5,620 nucleotides of DNA from assembly GCA_013821585.1 (NCBI GenBank), contig JACDGO010000158.1, positions 1 to 5,620 on the forward strand, read 5' to 3'. Below the pieces are notes generated by a model. It did no database searches and had not been told where the DNA came from. It worked only from the letters and a program-made list of their open reading frames with translations. Numbering within the stretch: the stretch's first letter is position 1; each line of letters begins with the position of its first letter. Made by a program: the position numbers and the translations under genes. Shown here one piece after another: positions 1 to 5,620 of this stretch. Origin of the DNA: Sphingomonadaceae bacterium. Its GTDB lineage: Bacteria > Pseudomonadota > Alphaproteobacteria > Sphingomonadales > Sphingomonadaceae.

Positions 1-1
1 T

Positions 2-349
2 CTCCACCTCGCGCAACCGCCGCTCTATCGCCTGACCGTCGGCGCCAAGTCGCTTTACGCGCGCGACGACATTCACCGCGCCGAGATCGAGGCGGGCGCG
101 TTCGCGGGCAAGAAGGTGGAGGTCGCGCGCTTCAAGGGATTGGGCGAGATGAACCCGTCGCAACTGCGCGAGACGACGATGGACCCCAAGTCGCGCACGC
201 TGATCCGCGTCACGCTGCCGCAGGAATATGAGGACCGCGCGGTCGTGCGCGACCTCGTCGAGCGGCTGATGGGCAAGAATCCCGAACACCGCTTCGCCTT
301 CATCCAGGAGAACGCGGCGCGCGTTGAGGAAGAGGCGATTGACGCATGA
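2..349 (+). CDS. parE: DNA topoisomerase IV subunit B, C-terminal 115 residues (5' end outside window)
   Basis: This is the C-terminal end of the ATPase/TOPRIM subunit of topoisomerase IV, which with ParC decatenates daughter chromosomes after replication. The open frame enters at base 2 and stops at TGA 347-349. Visible landmarks, numbered within the fragment, are AQPPLYRL (4-11), the YARDDIHRAE stretch (19-28), the type II topoisomerase signature FKGLGEMNP (44-52) followed by QLRETTMDP (54-62), and the closing LMGKNPEHRFAFIQENA (89-105). GyrB and ParE share the KGLGEMNP and ETTMDP blocks. The YARDD segment, FKGLGEM rather than YKGLGEM, and RFAFIQENA at the end favour ParE; GyrB usually ends in a REFIEENA-like sequence. 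The gene converges on the lysR cluster across a hairpin-rich gap. The paralogue GyrB is the only serious alternative. Confidence 0.9.
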   Translation, partial: LHLAQPPLYRLTVGAKSLYARDDIHRAEIEAGAFAGKKVEVARFKGLGEMNPSQLRETTMDPKSRTLIRVTLPQEYEDRAVVRDLVERLMGKNPEHRFAFIQENAARVEEEAIDA

Positions 350-358
350 GGCGCACGA

Positions 359-377
359 CCGATAGCACAGCTATCGG
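359..377. terminator. Hairpin 1 in the convergent parE/lysR gap (possible parE terminator)
   Basis: Perfect inverted repeat CCGATAGC / GCTATCGG (359-366 and 370-377), an 8-bp stem around the 3-nt loop ACA. It begins 9 bases after the parE stop. No T-run follows on either strand, so it is not a classical intrinsic terminator; a role in 3'-end formation or transcript stability is inferred from position only. Confidence 0.45.
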
Positions 378-396
378 CGAGACGCCGAAAGCCGGC

Positions 397-420
397 CGGC
401 CTCGCTGAAAGCGAGGACCG
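397..420. terminator. Hairpin 2 in the convergent parE/lysR gap
   Basis: Inverted repeat with left arm 397-406 (CGGCCTCGCT) and right arm 410-420. It has 7 uninterrupted pairs next to the GAA loop (400-406 with 410-416), then a single bulged A at 417, then three more pairs. It lies between hairpins 1 and 3, just after the self-complementary GCCGGCCGGC (391-400). There is no T-tract. Involvement in transcript ends is inferred from its place between two converging genes. Confidence 0.4.
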
Positions 421-421
421 A

Positions 422-446
422 CGAAGGCGGATTTACTCCGCCTTCG
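422..446. terminator. Hairpin 3 spanning the lysR stop codon, likely two-way terminator
   Basis: Perfect 10-bp inverted repeat CGAAGGCGGA (422-431) / TCCGCCTTCG (437-446) with a 5-nt loop at 432-436. The minus-strand TAA stop of the lysR gene (433-435) lies inside the loop, so one arm is the last codons of lysR and the other is just downstream. It is the strongest hairpin in the gap and would form in transcripts from either direction. Neither side is followed by a U-tract. Confidence 0.55.
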
Positions 447-1197
447 GCCTGTCGAATGCGGTCAACGCTTCAACCAGCGCCTTGACCTTCTTTTGCCGCC
501 ATTGCGGGAGCGGCGCGACGAGCCAATAGCCGCGCGGGTCTTCGATCGCCGGCTCCAAGCCTGCCAGCATCGCCGGGACAATCGCGCTGCCGAGCCCGGC
601 GGCCACCGCGTCGAGCGCGAGGCCCGCGTCGGCTACGGTTAGCATCACATCTTCGGCGTCGGGCGCACCGGGCCAGCCAATCGCAGCCCCCTCGCCCACC
701 GTCGCGAAGCCGCGCTGGCCGACCGCGACGCCTTCGAGTTCGCCCGGCCCCTCGGCGAAACAGATCGCGAGATCGAGATTCGCTTCGGTAAAGTCGAGCC
801 CGCCTTCGCTCGCGATTAGAGCGAAACGCAGTTCCGGATCGGTCGCGCGATAGGCGGCGAGGCGGGGGGCGAGCCATTTGGCGGTCAGGTCGCGCGGCGC
901 GGCGATGGCGAGCGACTTCGACGTCTGGCCCGCCTGCATCGCGCGCACCGCTTCCTCGAAGCTCAGAAAGCCGCGACGCAGTTCGACGAGCCCCGCCTCG
1001 CCCTCGGGCGTCAGTTCGAGCCCCTTGGGCGTGCGGCGGAACAGGACGGCGCCGAGCGTGTCCTCGAGCGCCCTGATCTGCTGACCGACCGCCGCCGGTG
1101 TCACGGCCAGCTCGTCGGCCGCGCGCGTGAACGACAGGTGCCGCGCCGCCGCGTCGAGCACGCGCAACCCGTTCAGCGGCAAGTGCGTGCGTTTCAC
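433..1197 (-). CDS. LysR-family transcriptional regulator, GcvA-like, with a shortened effector domain
   Basis: A 254-residue DNA-binding regulator. The N-terminal winged helix-turn-helix is unmistakable: LPLNGLRVLDAAARHLSFTRA (6-26) leads into AADELAVTPAAVGQQIRALE (26-45), then LFRRTPKGLELTPEG (52-66). This is the GcvA-type pattern in which regulators usually start with PPLNALRAFEAAARH-like sequence. The remainder (about 95-245) resembles a LysR effector-binding domain, with the LDLAICFAEG region (141-150) and GLALDAVAAGLGSAIVP (192-208) as the usual late-domain helix and strand. LysR proteins normally run near 290-310 residues, so roughly 40-50 are missing, apparently between these two blocks. 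The start is GTG at 1197-1195, overlapping the apaG stop as GTGA. No good Shine-Dalgarno precedes it, which fits translational coupling to apaG. Target genes and ligand cannot be read from the sequence. As the last gene of a metabolic operon rather than divergently placed, its regulon need not be local. Confidence 0.9.
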   Translation of the reverse strand: MKRTHLPLNGLRVLDAAARHLSFTRAADELAVTPAAVGQQIRALEDTLGAVLFRRTPKGLELTPEGEAGLVELRRGFLSFEEAVRAMQAGQTSKSLAIAAPRDLTAKWLAPRLAAYRATDPELRFALIASEGGLDFTEANLDLAICFAEGPGELEGVAVGQRGFATVGEGAAIGWPGAPDAEDVMLTVADAGLALDAVAAGLGSAIVPAMLAGLEPAIEDPRGYWLVAPLPQWRQKKVKALVEALTAFDRPKAE

Positions 1198-1592
1198 CGC
1201 GCCGCGACCGGCGCGGCCAGCACGAAGCGCGGGATCGCGATGTCGAAGCTCGATCCGTCCTCGGCGATCATGTGATAGCTGCCCTGCATCGCGCCGGTCG
1301 GCGTCGTTAGCGGACAGCCCGAGACATAGTCGAACGCAGCGCCGGGCGCGATTACCGGCTGCTCTCCCACGACGCCCTCGCCTTCGACACGGTGCTTCGC
1401 GCCGCGCCCGTCGGCGATGATCCAGTGGCGCGCCATCAACTGCACCGCCTGCCGCGATCCGTTCTCGATGCGGACGTGATAGGCCCAGAACCAGCGGCCC
1501 CTCGCGGGCGCAGACTGTTCGGGAAGGAAGCTCACCGACACGCGCACGGTGATCTGGCGCGTCTCCTCCGCGAAGGGGAACAGCGCCTTCAC
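1194..1592 (-). CDS. apaG: ApaG-domain protein (Co2+/Mg2+ efflux-associated)
   Basis: A 132-residue single-domain protein of the ApaG (DUF525) family, which has an immunoglobulin/fibronectin-like beta fold. Diagnostic segments are WFWAYHVRIEN (34-44), LMARHWIIADGRG (52-64), VEGEGVVGEQPVIAPG (69-84), YVSGCPLTTPTGAM (89-102) and a C-terminal FDIAIPRFVLAAP (116-128). The length is normal for the family. ApaG proteins have been linked to cobalt and magnesium resistance and, in enterobacteria, to the apaH locus, but the biochemical role is poorly defined. No membrane segment is visible, so the common name 'efflux protein' should not be read as a transporter. The start is GTG at 1592-1590, overlapping the metZ stop as GTGA, with the G-rich GGCGGGA (1595-1601) just upstream. 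It then overlaps the lysR start in the same way, so it is the middle gene of a coupled trio. Confidence 0.93.
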   Translation of the reverse strand: MKALFPFAEETRQITVRVSVSFLPEQSAPARGRWFWAYHVRIENGSRQAVQLMARHWIIADGRGAKHRVEGEGVVGEQPVIAPGAAFDYVSGCPLTTPTGAMQGSYHMIAEDGSSFDIAIPRFVLAAPVAAR

Positions 1593-2797
1593 AGTCCCGC
1601 CGTCTTCAAGGCCTGATCGAGATCGTCGATCAGATCCTTCGGATCCTCGAGGCCGACGTTGATCCGGAGCATCCCTTCGTCGATCCCCATCGCCGCACGC
1701 ACTTCCTCGCTAAGGCCGCTGTGCGTCGTCGACGCGGGGTGCGTCATCAGCGAGCGCGAATCGCCGATGTTGTTCGAGATGTCGATCAGCGCGAGCGCGT
1801 CGAGCAGCGCATGCGCCTGTTTGCGCCCGCCGTTGACATGGAACGAGAAGATGCAGCCGGCCGCGTCCATCTGGCGCATCGCCAAATTGTGCTGAGGATG
1901 GCTCGGGAGACCGGGGTGGAGCATGCGCGGCACGCGCCCTTCCAGGAACCGCCCGACCGTCAGAGCGCTCTCCGATTGACGGCGGATGCGCAGGTCGAGC
2001 GTCTCCAGACCCTTGAGCACGACCCAGGCGTTGAACGCGCTGAGTACCGGCCCAGTGTTGCGCGTGAAAGGCAGCAGCGTTTCGTTGATGAATTTTTCGG
2101 TGCCGCACACCGCGCCGGCGAGTACACGCCCCTGCCCGTCCATCATCTTGGTCGCCGAATAGGCGACGACATCCGCGCCGAATTCCATCGGCTTCTGGAG
2201 CGCCGAGGTCGCGAAGGCATTATCGACCACGGTCGTGATTCCAGCCGCCTTCGCGATGCCGCACACCGCCTCCAGATCGACGATGTCCATCGTCGGGTTC
2301 GCGGGGGTTTCGAAGAAGAAGACCTTGGTCTCGGGCCGCATCGCGTCCTTCCACGCCTGCGGGTCGCGGCCATCGACGATCGTCGCGGCGATGCCGAAAC
2401 GCGGCAGCAATGTATCGGTCAGCCAGCGGCACGATCCGAACATCGCGCGCGCCGCGACGAGATGATCGCCGTTCGACAGCTGACAAAGCAGCGCCGCCGT
2501 CATCGCGGCCATTCCAGACGCCTGACAGCGCGCGGCCTCCGCGCCTTCCATCAGCGCGATGCGCTGTTCGAGCATCTCGACTGTCGGGTTCTGCAGCCGC
2601 GAATAGGTCATGCCGATCTGTTCGCCCGCGAAGCGCTGGGCGGCGTCGGCGGCGCAATCGTAGGCATAGCCCGATGTCAGGAAGAGCGCTTCGGAGGTCT
2701 CGCCCCATTCGGAACGCGCGGTGCCGCCGCGCACCGCCTGGGTGGCGGGACGCCAGCGGCGGGCAACCTCCCGGTCTTGTCCAGCCTTGCGCTTCAT
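1589..2797 (-). CDS. metZ: O-succinylhomoserine sulfhydrylase (PLP-dependent)
   Basis: A 402-residue cytoplasmic enzyme of the Cys/Met metabolism PLP family, fold type I. It makes L-homocysteine and succinate from O-succinyl-L-homoserine and sulfide, the direct-sulfhydrylation route to methionine. Expected residues are present: the Y65-S-R67 phosphate-binding segment contributed by the neighbouring subunit, SGMAAM (94-99), the cofactor-ring aspartate D192 in VVDNAFAT (190-197), the Schiff-base lysine K217 in YSATKMMDGQG (213-223), and the substrate-carboxylate arginine R378 in LRINVGLED (377-385). The N-terminal RWRPATQAVRGGT (14-26) and FNAWVVLKGLETLDLR (255-270) are typical of MetZ. Cystathionine gamma-synthase and O-acetylhomoserine sulfhydrylase are relatives, and substrate choice cannot be proved by eye. 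The start is ATG at 2797 with an AAGGGA ribosome-binding site 7 bases upstream. It lies 27 bp after recO and overlaps apaG by 4 bp. Confidence 0.93.
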   Translation of the reverse strand: MKRKAGQDREVARRWRPATQAVRGGTARSEWGETSEALFLTSGYAYDCAADAAQRFAGEQIGMTYSRLQNPTVEMLEQRIALMEGAEAARCQASGMAAMTAALLCQLSNGDHLVAARAMFGSCRWLTDTLLPRFGIAATIVDGRDPQAWKDAMRPETKVFFFETPANPTMDIVDLEAVCGIAKAAGITTVVDNAFATSALQKPMEFGADVVAYSATKMMDGQGRVLAGAVCGTEKFINETLLPFTRNTGPVLSAFNAWVVLKGLETLDLRIRRQSESALTVGRFLEGRVPRMLHPGLPSHPQHNLAMRQMDAAGCIFSFHVNGGRKQAHALLDALALIDISNNIGDSRSLMTHPASTTHSGLSEEVRAAMGIDEGMLRINVGLEDPKDLIDDLDQALKTAGL

Positions 2798-2804
2798 CGC
2801 CCGA

Positions 2805-2810
2805 TCCCTT
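2805..2810 (-). promoter_or_regulatory. Ribosome-binding site of metZ
   Basis: AAGGGA on the minus strand (TCCCTT on plus), 7 bases before the ATG at 2797. It supports the assigned start and shows that metZ has its own initiation signal, unlike the coupled apaG and lysR genes downstream. Confidence 0.6.
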
Positions 2811-2824
2811 GCCGCGAACGCGGG

Positions 2825-3415
2825 TCAGGTCAACATCGCGCGCCGCAGCCGCTCGACGAGCCGTTCACGCGCGATCAGCACGTCGGCATTGCGGCCGGTC
2901 AGCAGATCGGCGGCGAGCCGCTCGCCGTTGCGCCTGAGGGCCGCGAACAACATGCCCTCGGCCTCGTCGTCGCCATAGCCGAGCTCCGCGAGCAGCAGTC
3001 GCTCGTAACGCGCCATCCCTCCCGCCCAGCCGCTTGCTGTTGGGGCGGCGACGAGCGCGTCGAGCATCGCCGCCAGTGCATCGTGGATGCGCGGATATGG
3101 ATGACCTTCGGGCAACGCGACCGCGGCGAGCGCGGTCACCCATTCGACCGCTGCAGCGGCGAGCGGTTCCGCGAGCAGCGCGGCGCGGCTTTCCACAAGT
3201 TCGACCGTCAGCGCGGCGAGTTGCTCTTCGCTGCGCGCGCGGAATTCGGCGGCGACGATATTGCCCGGCGAAAGCACCGGCCGCAGCCGCCGCGAGCGTC
3301 CTCCGCGAACATATCCCGCGAGCAGGCCGTGATCGCGCGTCAGCGCGCGGACCACCGCGCCGTGCTCGCCGTGCGCGCGCACCGCGCAAAGGATCGCCTG
3401 GGCGCGGATCAGCAT
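2825..3415 (-). CDS. recO: DNA repair protein RecO, short form without the cysteine-bearing segment
   Basis: A 196-residue recombination mediator. RecO acts with RecR, and with RecF, to load RecA onto SSB-coated single strands and to anneal complementary strands. The N-terminal OB-fold block is clear: A7[19 protein letters not shown], then [14 protein letters not shown] (29-42), [10 protein letters not shown] (45-54) and a [14 protein letters not shown] stretch (65-78). A helical region follows ([35 protein letters not shown]), with [12 protein letters not shown] at 137-148. RecO proteins are often near 240 residues and after ELG(Y/F)G carry a CAVTG...YVSPKSGRAVS segment with cysteines. Here that segment is absent and the chain goes straight to a C-terminal helix ending [15 protein letters not shown]. 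The only cysteine is C10. The start is ATG at 3415; an in-frame TAG upstream excludes extension, and no clear Shine-Dalgarno is present. It is the first gene of the minus-strand cluster. Confidence 0.88.
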   Translation of the reverse strand: MLIRAQAILCAVRAHGEHGAVVRALTRDHGLLAGYVRGGRSRRLRPVLSPGNIVAAEFRARSEEQLAALTVELVESRAALLAEPLAAAAVEWVTALAAVALPEGHPYPRIHDALAAMLDALVAAPTASGWAGGMARYERLLLAELGYGDDEAEGMLFAALRRNGERLAADLLTGRNADVLIARERLVERLRRAMLT

Positions 3416-3421
3416 GGCCCG

Positions 3422-3451
3422 CTTATGCGCGCGCTGCTAACGATGCGGCAA
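3422..3451 (-). promoter_or_regulatory. Candidate promoter for the recO-metZ-apaG-lysR cluster
   Basis: The divergent gap between recO and the deacetylase gene is only 59 bp. On the minus strand it holds TTGCCG (3451-3446) and CATAAG (3427-3422), 18 bp apart, a moderate match to sigma-70 -35 and -10 boxes. The -10-like box ends 6 bases before the recO ATG, so transcription would start at or next to the A of the start codon. Promoters in GC-rich alphaproteobacteria are hard to call by eye. I found no convincing plus-strand promoter in the same gap. Confidence 0.3.
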
Positions 3452-3474
3452 CGTGAAGCTGTTAGGCGGGCGGC

Positions 3475-4473
3475 GTGCTCATGGAACCGACGATCCGAGC
3501 GTCCCGCGAATGCCATGCGCGGCTTGACCTGCCGCCGCCGCCCGAGGCGCGCATCCAGCTTCCCGCCGACATGCCGCCGCGTTTCGCGATCTTCGCCGAC
3601 GCCGAGGAGGAGTTCGACTGGAGCGGCCCGTTCCGGCGCGAAGCAACCGCCGTCACGGCGATCGCGGCGCTGCCCGAAGCGAACGCGCGCTTCGCCGCGG
3701 CGCGCGTCGCACCGACCTATCTTGTCGATTGGCCCGTCGCCGATACGCCCGCGAGCATCGCCGTGTTGGCGGGAATGTTCGCGGACGGCGCGTGCGAGAT
3801 CGGCACGCAGCTCCATCCCTGGGTCAATCCACCGTTCGAGGAAGACGTGTCTGCGCATGCCTCCTACCTCGGCAACCTGCCCGCAGCACTTCAGCGCGCC
3901 AAGCTCGTCGCGCTGACCGAGCGTATCGAACGCGCGTTCGGCATGCGTCCGACAGTCTACCGCGCGGGGCGTTACGGGGTGGGGACGGAGACGGCGACGA
4001 TACTCGCCGAGTCCGGCTATCGCCTCGATGCCTCGGTGCGTGCGCTGTTCGACTATCGTCATCAGGGCGGACCCGACTTCTCGCGCCATCCGGTCTGGCC
4101 GTGGCGCGTCGCGCCGGGGCTGAGCGAGTTACCGCTTTCCGTGGCGCTGACCGGGCCGTTACGGCGCTTTCCCGGTCTCCGCGCGACACCGTTGCGCGGC
4201 CTCCTCAACCGGGTGCCGCTGACGCCCGAAGGCGTGCCGCTCGGCGACGCGCGCGAAGCGATCCGGCGGCTGCTCGGCGAAGGCCACAAGCTGTTCAGCC
4301 TGTCGTTCCACACGCCCAGCCTCGTTCCGGGCCACACTCCTTACGTCCGCGACGCCGCCGGCCTGCGCACCTTCTGGGCTTGGTGGGATGGCGTTTTCGG
4401 CGTGTTCGCCCGGGATGGCGTCACGGCGATCCGCGCAAGCGAGATCGTCGCGCTTTTGGGCGAAGCCGCATGA
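3475..4473 (+). CDS. WalW-like polysaccharide deacetylase family protein (CE4 superfamily)
   Basis: A 332-residue protein (from GTG 3475) resembling the WalW branch of polysaccharide deacetylases, metal-dependent enzymes that remove N- or O-acyl groups from sugars. Landmarks are FAIFADAEEEFDW (37-49) with D42 as the likely catalytic-base/metal region, EIGTQLHPWVNPP (108-120) with H114, SYLGNLP (130-136), RAGRYGVG (163-170), and LSFHTPSLVPGHTPYV (276-291) with H279 and H287 near the C-terminus. The canonical TFDD and HxxxH motifs of CE4 enzymes are not present in textbook form. I see no signal peptide or membrane segment, so cytoplasmic action on a lipid- or nucleotide-linked precursor is more likely than on an exported polymer. 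The start is GTG 3475 or ATG 3481: the AGG at 3464-3466 suits the GTG, while GGGCGG at 3468-3473 suits the ATG. The gene overlaps the acyltransferase by ATGA. The exact substrate is unknown. Confidence 0.82.
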   Translation: MLMEPTIRASRECHARLDLPPPPEARIQLPADMPPRFAIFADAEEEFDWSGPFRREATAVTAIAALPEANARFAAARVAPTYLVDWPVADTPASIAVLAGMFADGACEIGTQLHPWVNPPFEEDVSAHASYLGNLPAALQRAKLVALTERIERAFGMRPTVYRAGRYGVGTETATILAESGYRLDASVRALFDYRHQGGPDFSRHPVWPWRVAPGLSELPLSVALTGPLRRFPGLRATPLRGLLNRVPLTPEGVPLGDAREAIRRLLGEGHKLFSLSFHTPSLVPGHTPYVRDAAGLRTFWAWWDGVFGVFARDGVTAIRASEIVALLGEAA

Positions 4474-5588
4474 GCTTCATCGCGCACCCTTCGGTCGATG
4501 CCGGCCTCATCGTGCAGATCGTGCCACTAACTGCAATTCCCGATGCATGGGACGCCGATTGGCGCGAACTCGCGGCCAACGCCGCCGAGCCGAATGCTTT
4601 CGCGGAAAGCTGGTTCATGCGCCCCTCGATCGCACACCTCTCTCCATCGACGGGCGCCCGGATGGTCGCGGTTCGACACGGGCCGGAGCTACTTGGCATG
4701 ATCCCGCTATGCGCGGCGCGGCGCTATGGACGGCTGCCGGTTCGACACACGACCAACTGGCTCCACTACCATGCGTTCCTGGGCGCACCGCTGGTGCGCG
4801 AGGGGCGTGAGGCGGAATTCTGGCAGATCACGCTCGAAGCGCTCGACACCGCCGACTGGGCGACAGGTTTTCTCCACGTCAACGGGCTGGTAAGCGACGG
4901 GCCGGTGCTGGCCGGACTGCGCGCGGCACGACGCGCGGACATCGTCCACCGCGCCGAACGGGCGATGCTGGCGAGCGAAATGAGTCCGCGGGCCTATCTG
5001 GAAGCGCATGTCCGCAAGAAGAAGCGCAAGGAAATCGGCCGCCTGCGCACGCGGCTCGGCGAATTGGGCGAGGTCGCATGCGAACGCGATGGGCCGATCG
5101 CGCAATGGATCGAGGACTTCCTCGCGCTCGAGGCGTCGGGATGGAAGGGCCGCGCGGGCACGGCGCTCACGCACGACGCCGCGATGCGCGCGTTCTTCCG
5201 CGAGACGATCGCTGGGGCGGCGAAGGCGGGGAAACTGGAAATGCTGCGCCTCACGCTTGACGGCCGTCCGATCGCGATGCTCGTCAATTTCATGACGGCG
5301 CCGGGCAGCTTCAGCTTCAAGATCGCCTTTGACGAAGCCTATGCGCGTTTTTCGCCGGGCGTGCTGATCCAGATTGAGAATCTGCGAATGCTCGACCGGC
5401 CCGGCATCGCATGGATGGACAGTTGCGCGGTCGAGGACCACGCGATGATCAACAGCCTTTGGGCCGAGCGGCGCGAGATCGTCCGCGTCACGGTGCCGCT
5501 GAAAGGCGCGCGACGCGCCGCAACCTTCAGCGCCGCGCGCACAATCGAGGGCGCGGCGGCACTCGGCCGGCGTATCGGAGGATGGTGA
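4470..5588 (+). CDS. GNAT-family acyltransferase, CelD/BcsL-like (Acetyltransf_6 type)
   Basis: A 372-residue protein of the CelD/BcsL-like N-acyltransferase group, often found in exopolysaccharide and cellulose loci. The N-terminal half (about 15-165) is a degenerate GNAT-like lobe with MVAVRHGPELLGMIPL (65-80) and NWLHYHAFLGAP (96-107). The second half carries the recognisable domain: a basic stretch HVRKKKRKEIGRLRTRL (180-196), FLALEASGWKGRAGTAL (217-233), LRLTLDGRPIAMLVNF (259-274), FSFKIAFDEAYARFSPGVL (281-299), and DSCAVEDHAMINSLWAERR (317-335). The WKG...GTAL and FKIAFDEAYARFSPG blocks are characteristic. It presumably transfers an acyl group from acyl-CoA to an amino sugar or similar acceptor in the cytoplasm; the acceptor is not readable. 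No signal peptide is seen. The start ATG at 4470 overlaps the deacetylase stop (ATGA), implying coupling. A third gene starts at its stop. Confidence 0.87.
   Translation: MSFIAHPSVDAGLIVQIVPLTAIPDAWDADWRELAANAAEPNAFAESWFMRPSIAHLSPSTGARMVAVRHGPELLGMIPLCAARRYGRLPVRHTTNWLHYHAFLGAPLVREGREAEFWQITLEALDTADWATGFLHVNGLVSDGPVLAGLRAARRADIVHRAERAMLASEMSPRAYLEAHVRKKKRKEIGRLRTRLGELGEVACERDGPIAQWIEDFLALEASGWKGRAGTALTHDAAMRAFFRETIAGAAKAGKLEMLRLTLDGRPIAMLVNFMTAPGSFSFKIAFDEAYARFSPGVLIQIENLRMLDRPGIAWMDSCAVEDHAMINSLWAERREIVRVTVPLKGARRAATFSAARTIEGAAALGRRIGGW
5577..5581 (+). promoter_or_regulatory. Strong ribosome-binding site before the third plus-strand gene
   Basis: GGAGG lies inside the last codons of the acyltransferase gene, 6 bases before ATG 5588. 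In-frame ATG 5582 and GTG 5585 are too close to this site to be the start, so it selects 5588. It is the best Shine-Dalgarno in the window. Confidence 0.7.
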
Positions 5589-5620
5589 TGACCATATTCA
5601 AACCCGAGGAGCTCGACCGC
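5588..5620 (+). CDS. Start of an unidentified third gene of the deacetylase operon (first 11 codons only)
   Basis: ATG at 5588-5590 shares one base with the acyltransferase stop (TGATG) and follows a consensus GGAGG. The visible N-terminus reads MTIFKPEELDR and the frame stays open to the window edge. Eleven residues are not enough to name a family. The overlap says it belongs to the same operon as the deacetylase and acyltransferase, so it is probably another enzyme acting on the same sugar or envelope substrate. Confidence 0.65.
   Translation, partial: MTIFKPEELDR

Noticed and set aside
391..400. The palindrome GCCGGCCGGC as an operator site.
   Set aside because: Short GC-only palindromes are expected by chance in DNA of this composition; it lies between two gene ends, not near a promoter.
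1721..3916. A 731-codon open frame on the plus strand running antisense to metZ and recO and into the deacetylase gene.
   Set aside because: It is a shadow of GC-rich coding on the other strand and another frame: Arg/His/Ala-rich, no recognisable domain, and it crosses a divergent promoter region and three well-identified genes.
3409..4089. A 226-codon minus-strand frame opposite the deacetylase gene.
   Set aside because: It lies opposite clear deacetylase motifs, has low-complexity Arg/Gly-rich composition, and would overlap the recO start.
3729..4469. An in-frame upstream extension of the acyltransferase gene to 3729.
   Set aside because: The extension overlaps the deacetylase coding region, is Arg-rich without motifs, and the ATGA junction at 4470 gives a start matching the family's expected N-terminus.
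5007..5058. The lysine/arginine-rich patch in the acyltransferase (residues 180-196) as a possible nucleic-acid-binding or targeting signal.
   Set aside because: Basic residues at this place are common in the CelD/BcsL-like family and fit CoA or acceptor binding better.
4707..5441. A 244-codon minus-strand frame opposite the acyltransferase gene.
   Set aside because: The plus-strand frame contains the conserved GNAT blocks; this one shows no family pattern and is typical of mirror frames in GC-rich genes.

Overview
The window is GC-rich bacterial DNA, with G or C at most third codon positions. It is packed with genes that overlap or nearly touch. The protein sequences and the grouping of a MetZ-type sulfhydrylase with ApaG point to an alphaproteobacterium, most likely a sphingomonad. 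That placement rests on remembered family resemblance, not on a search.

Left edge (1-349, plus strand): the last 115 codons of a type II topoisomerase B subunit, better matched to ParE (topoisomerase IV) than to GyrB. It converges on a minus-strand cluster. The gap of 83 bp (350-432) and the adjoining end of the lysR gene hold three consecutive hairpins and probably form a two-way termination zone.

Middle (433-3415, minus strand): in transcription order recO, metZ, apaG and a LysR-family regulator gene. recO and metZ are 27 bp apart. metZ/apaG and apaG/lysR each overlap by 4 bp through a GTGA junction, so this is very probably one transcript. It combines recombinational repair (RecO), homocysteine synthesis from O-succinylhomoserine and sulfide (MetZ), the small ApaG-domain protein, and a short GcvA-like regulator. 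RecO and the LysR protein are both shorter than usual for their families. RecO appears to lack the cysteine-bearing segment.

Right part (3475 to the end, plus strand): a divergent operon with a WalW-like polysaccharide deacetylase gene, a CelD/BcsL-like GNAT acyltransferase gene (ATGA overlap), and the first 11 codons of a third gene behind a strong GGAGG ribosome-binding site. The first two suggest deacetylation and re-acylation of a surface sugar or a lipid-linked or nucleotide-linked precursor. Neither protein has a visible signal peptide, so cytoplasmic action is likely.

I see no tRNA, rRNA, CRISPR array, insertion sequence or prophage signature. Most of the window is ordinary chromosome. 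The points worth a second look are the stacked hairpins, the shortened RecO and LysR proteins, a possibly leaderless recO transcript, and the deacetylase/acyltransferase pair.
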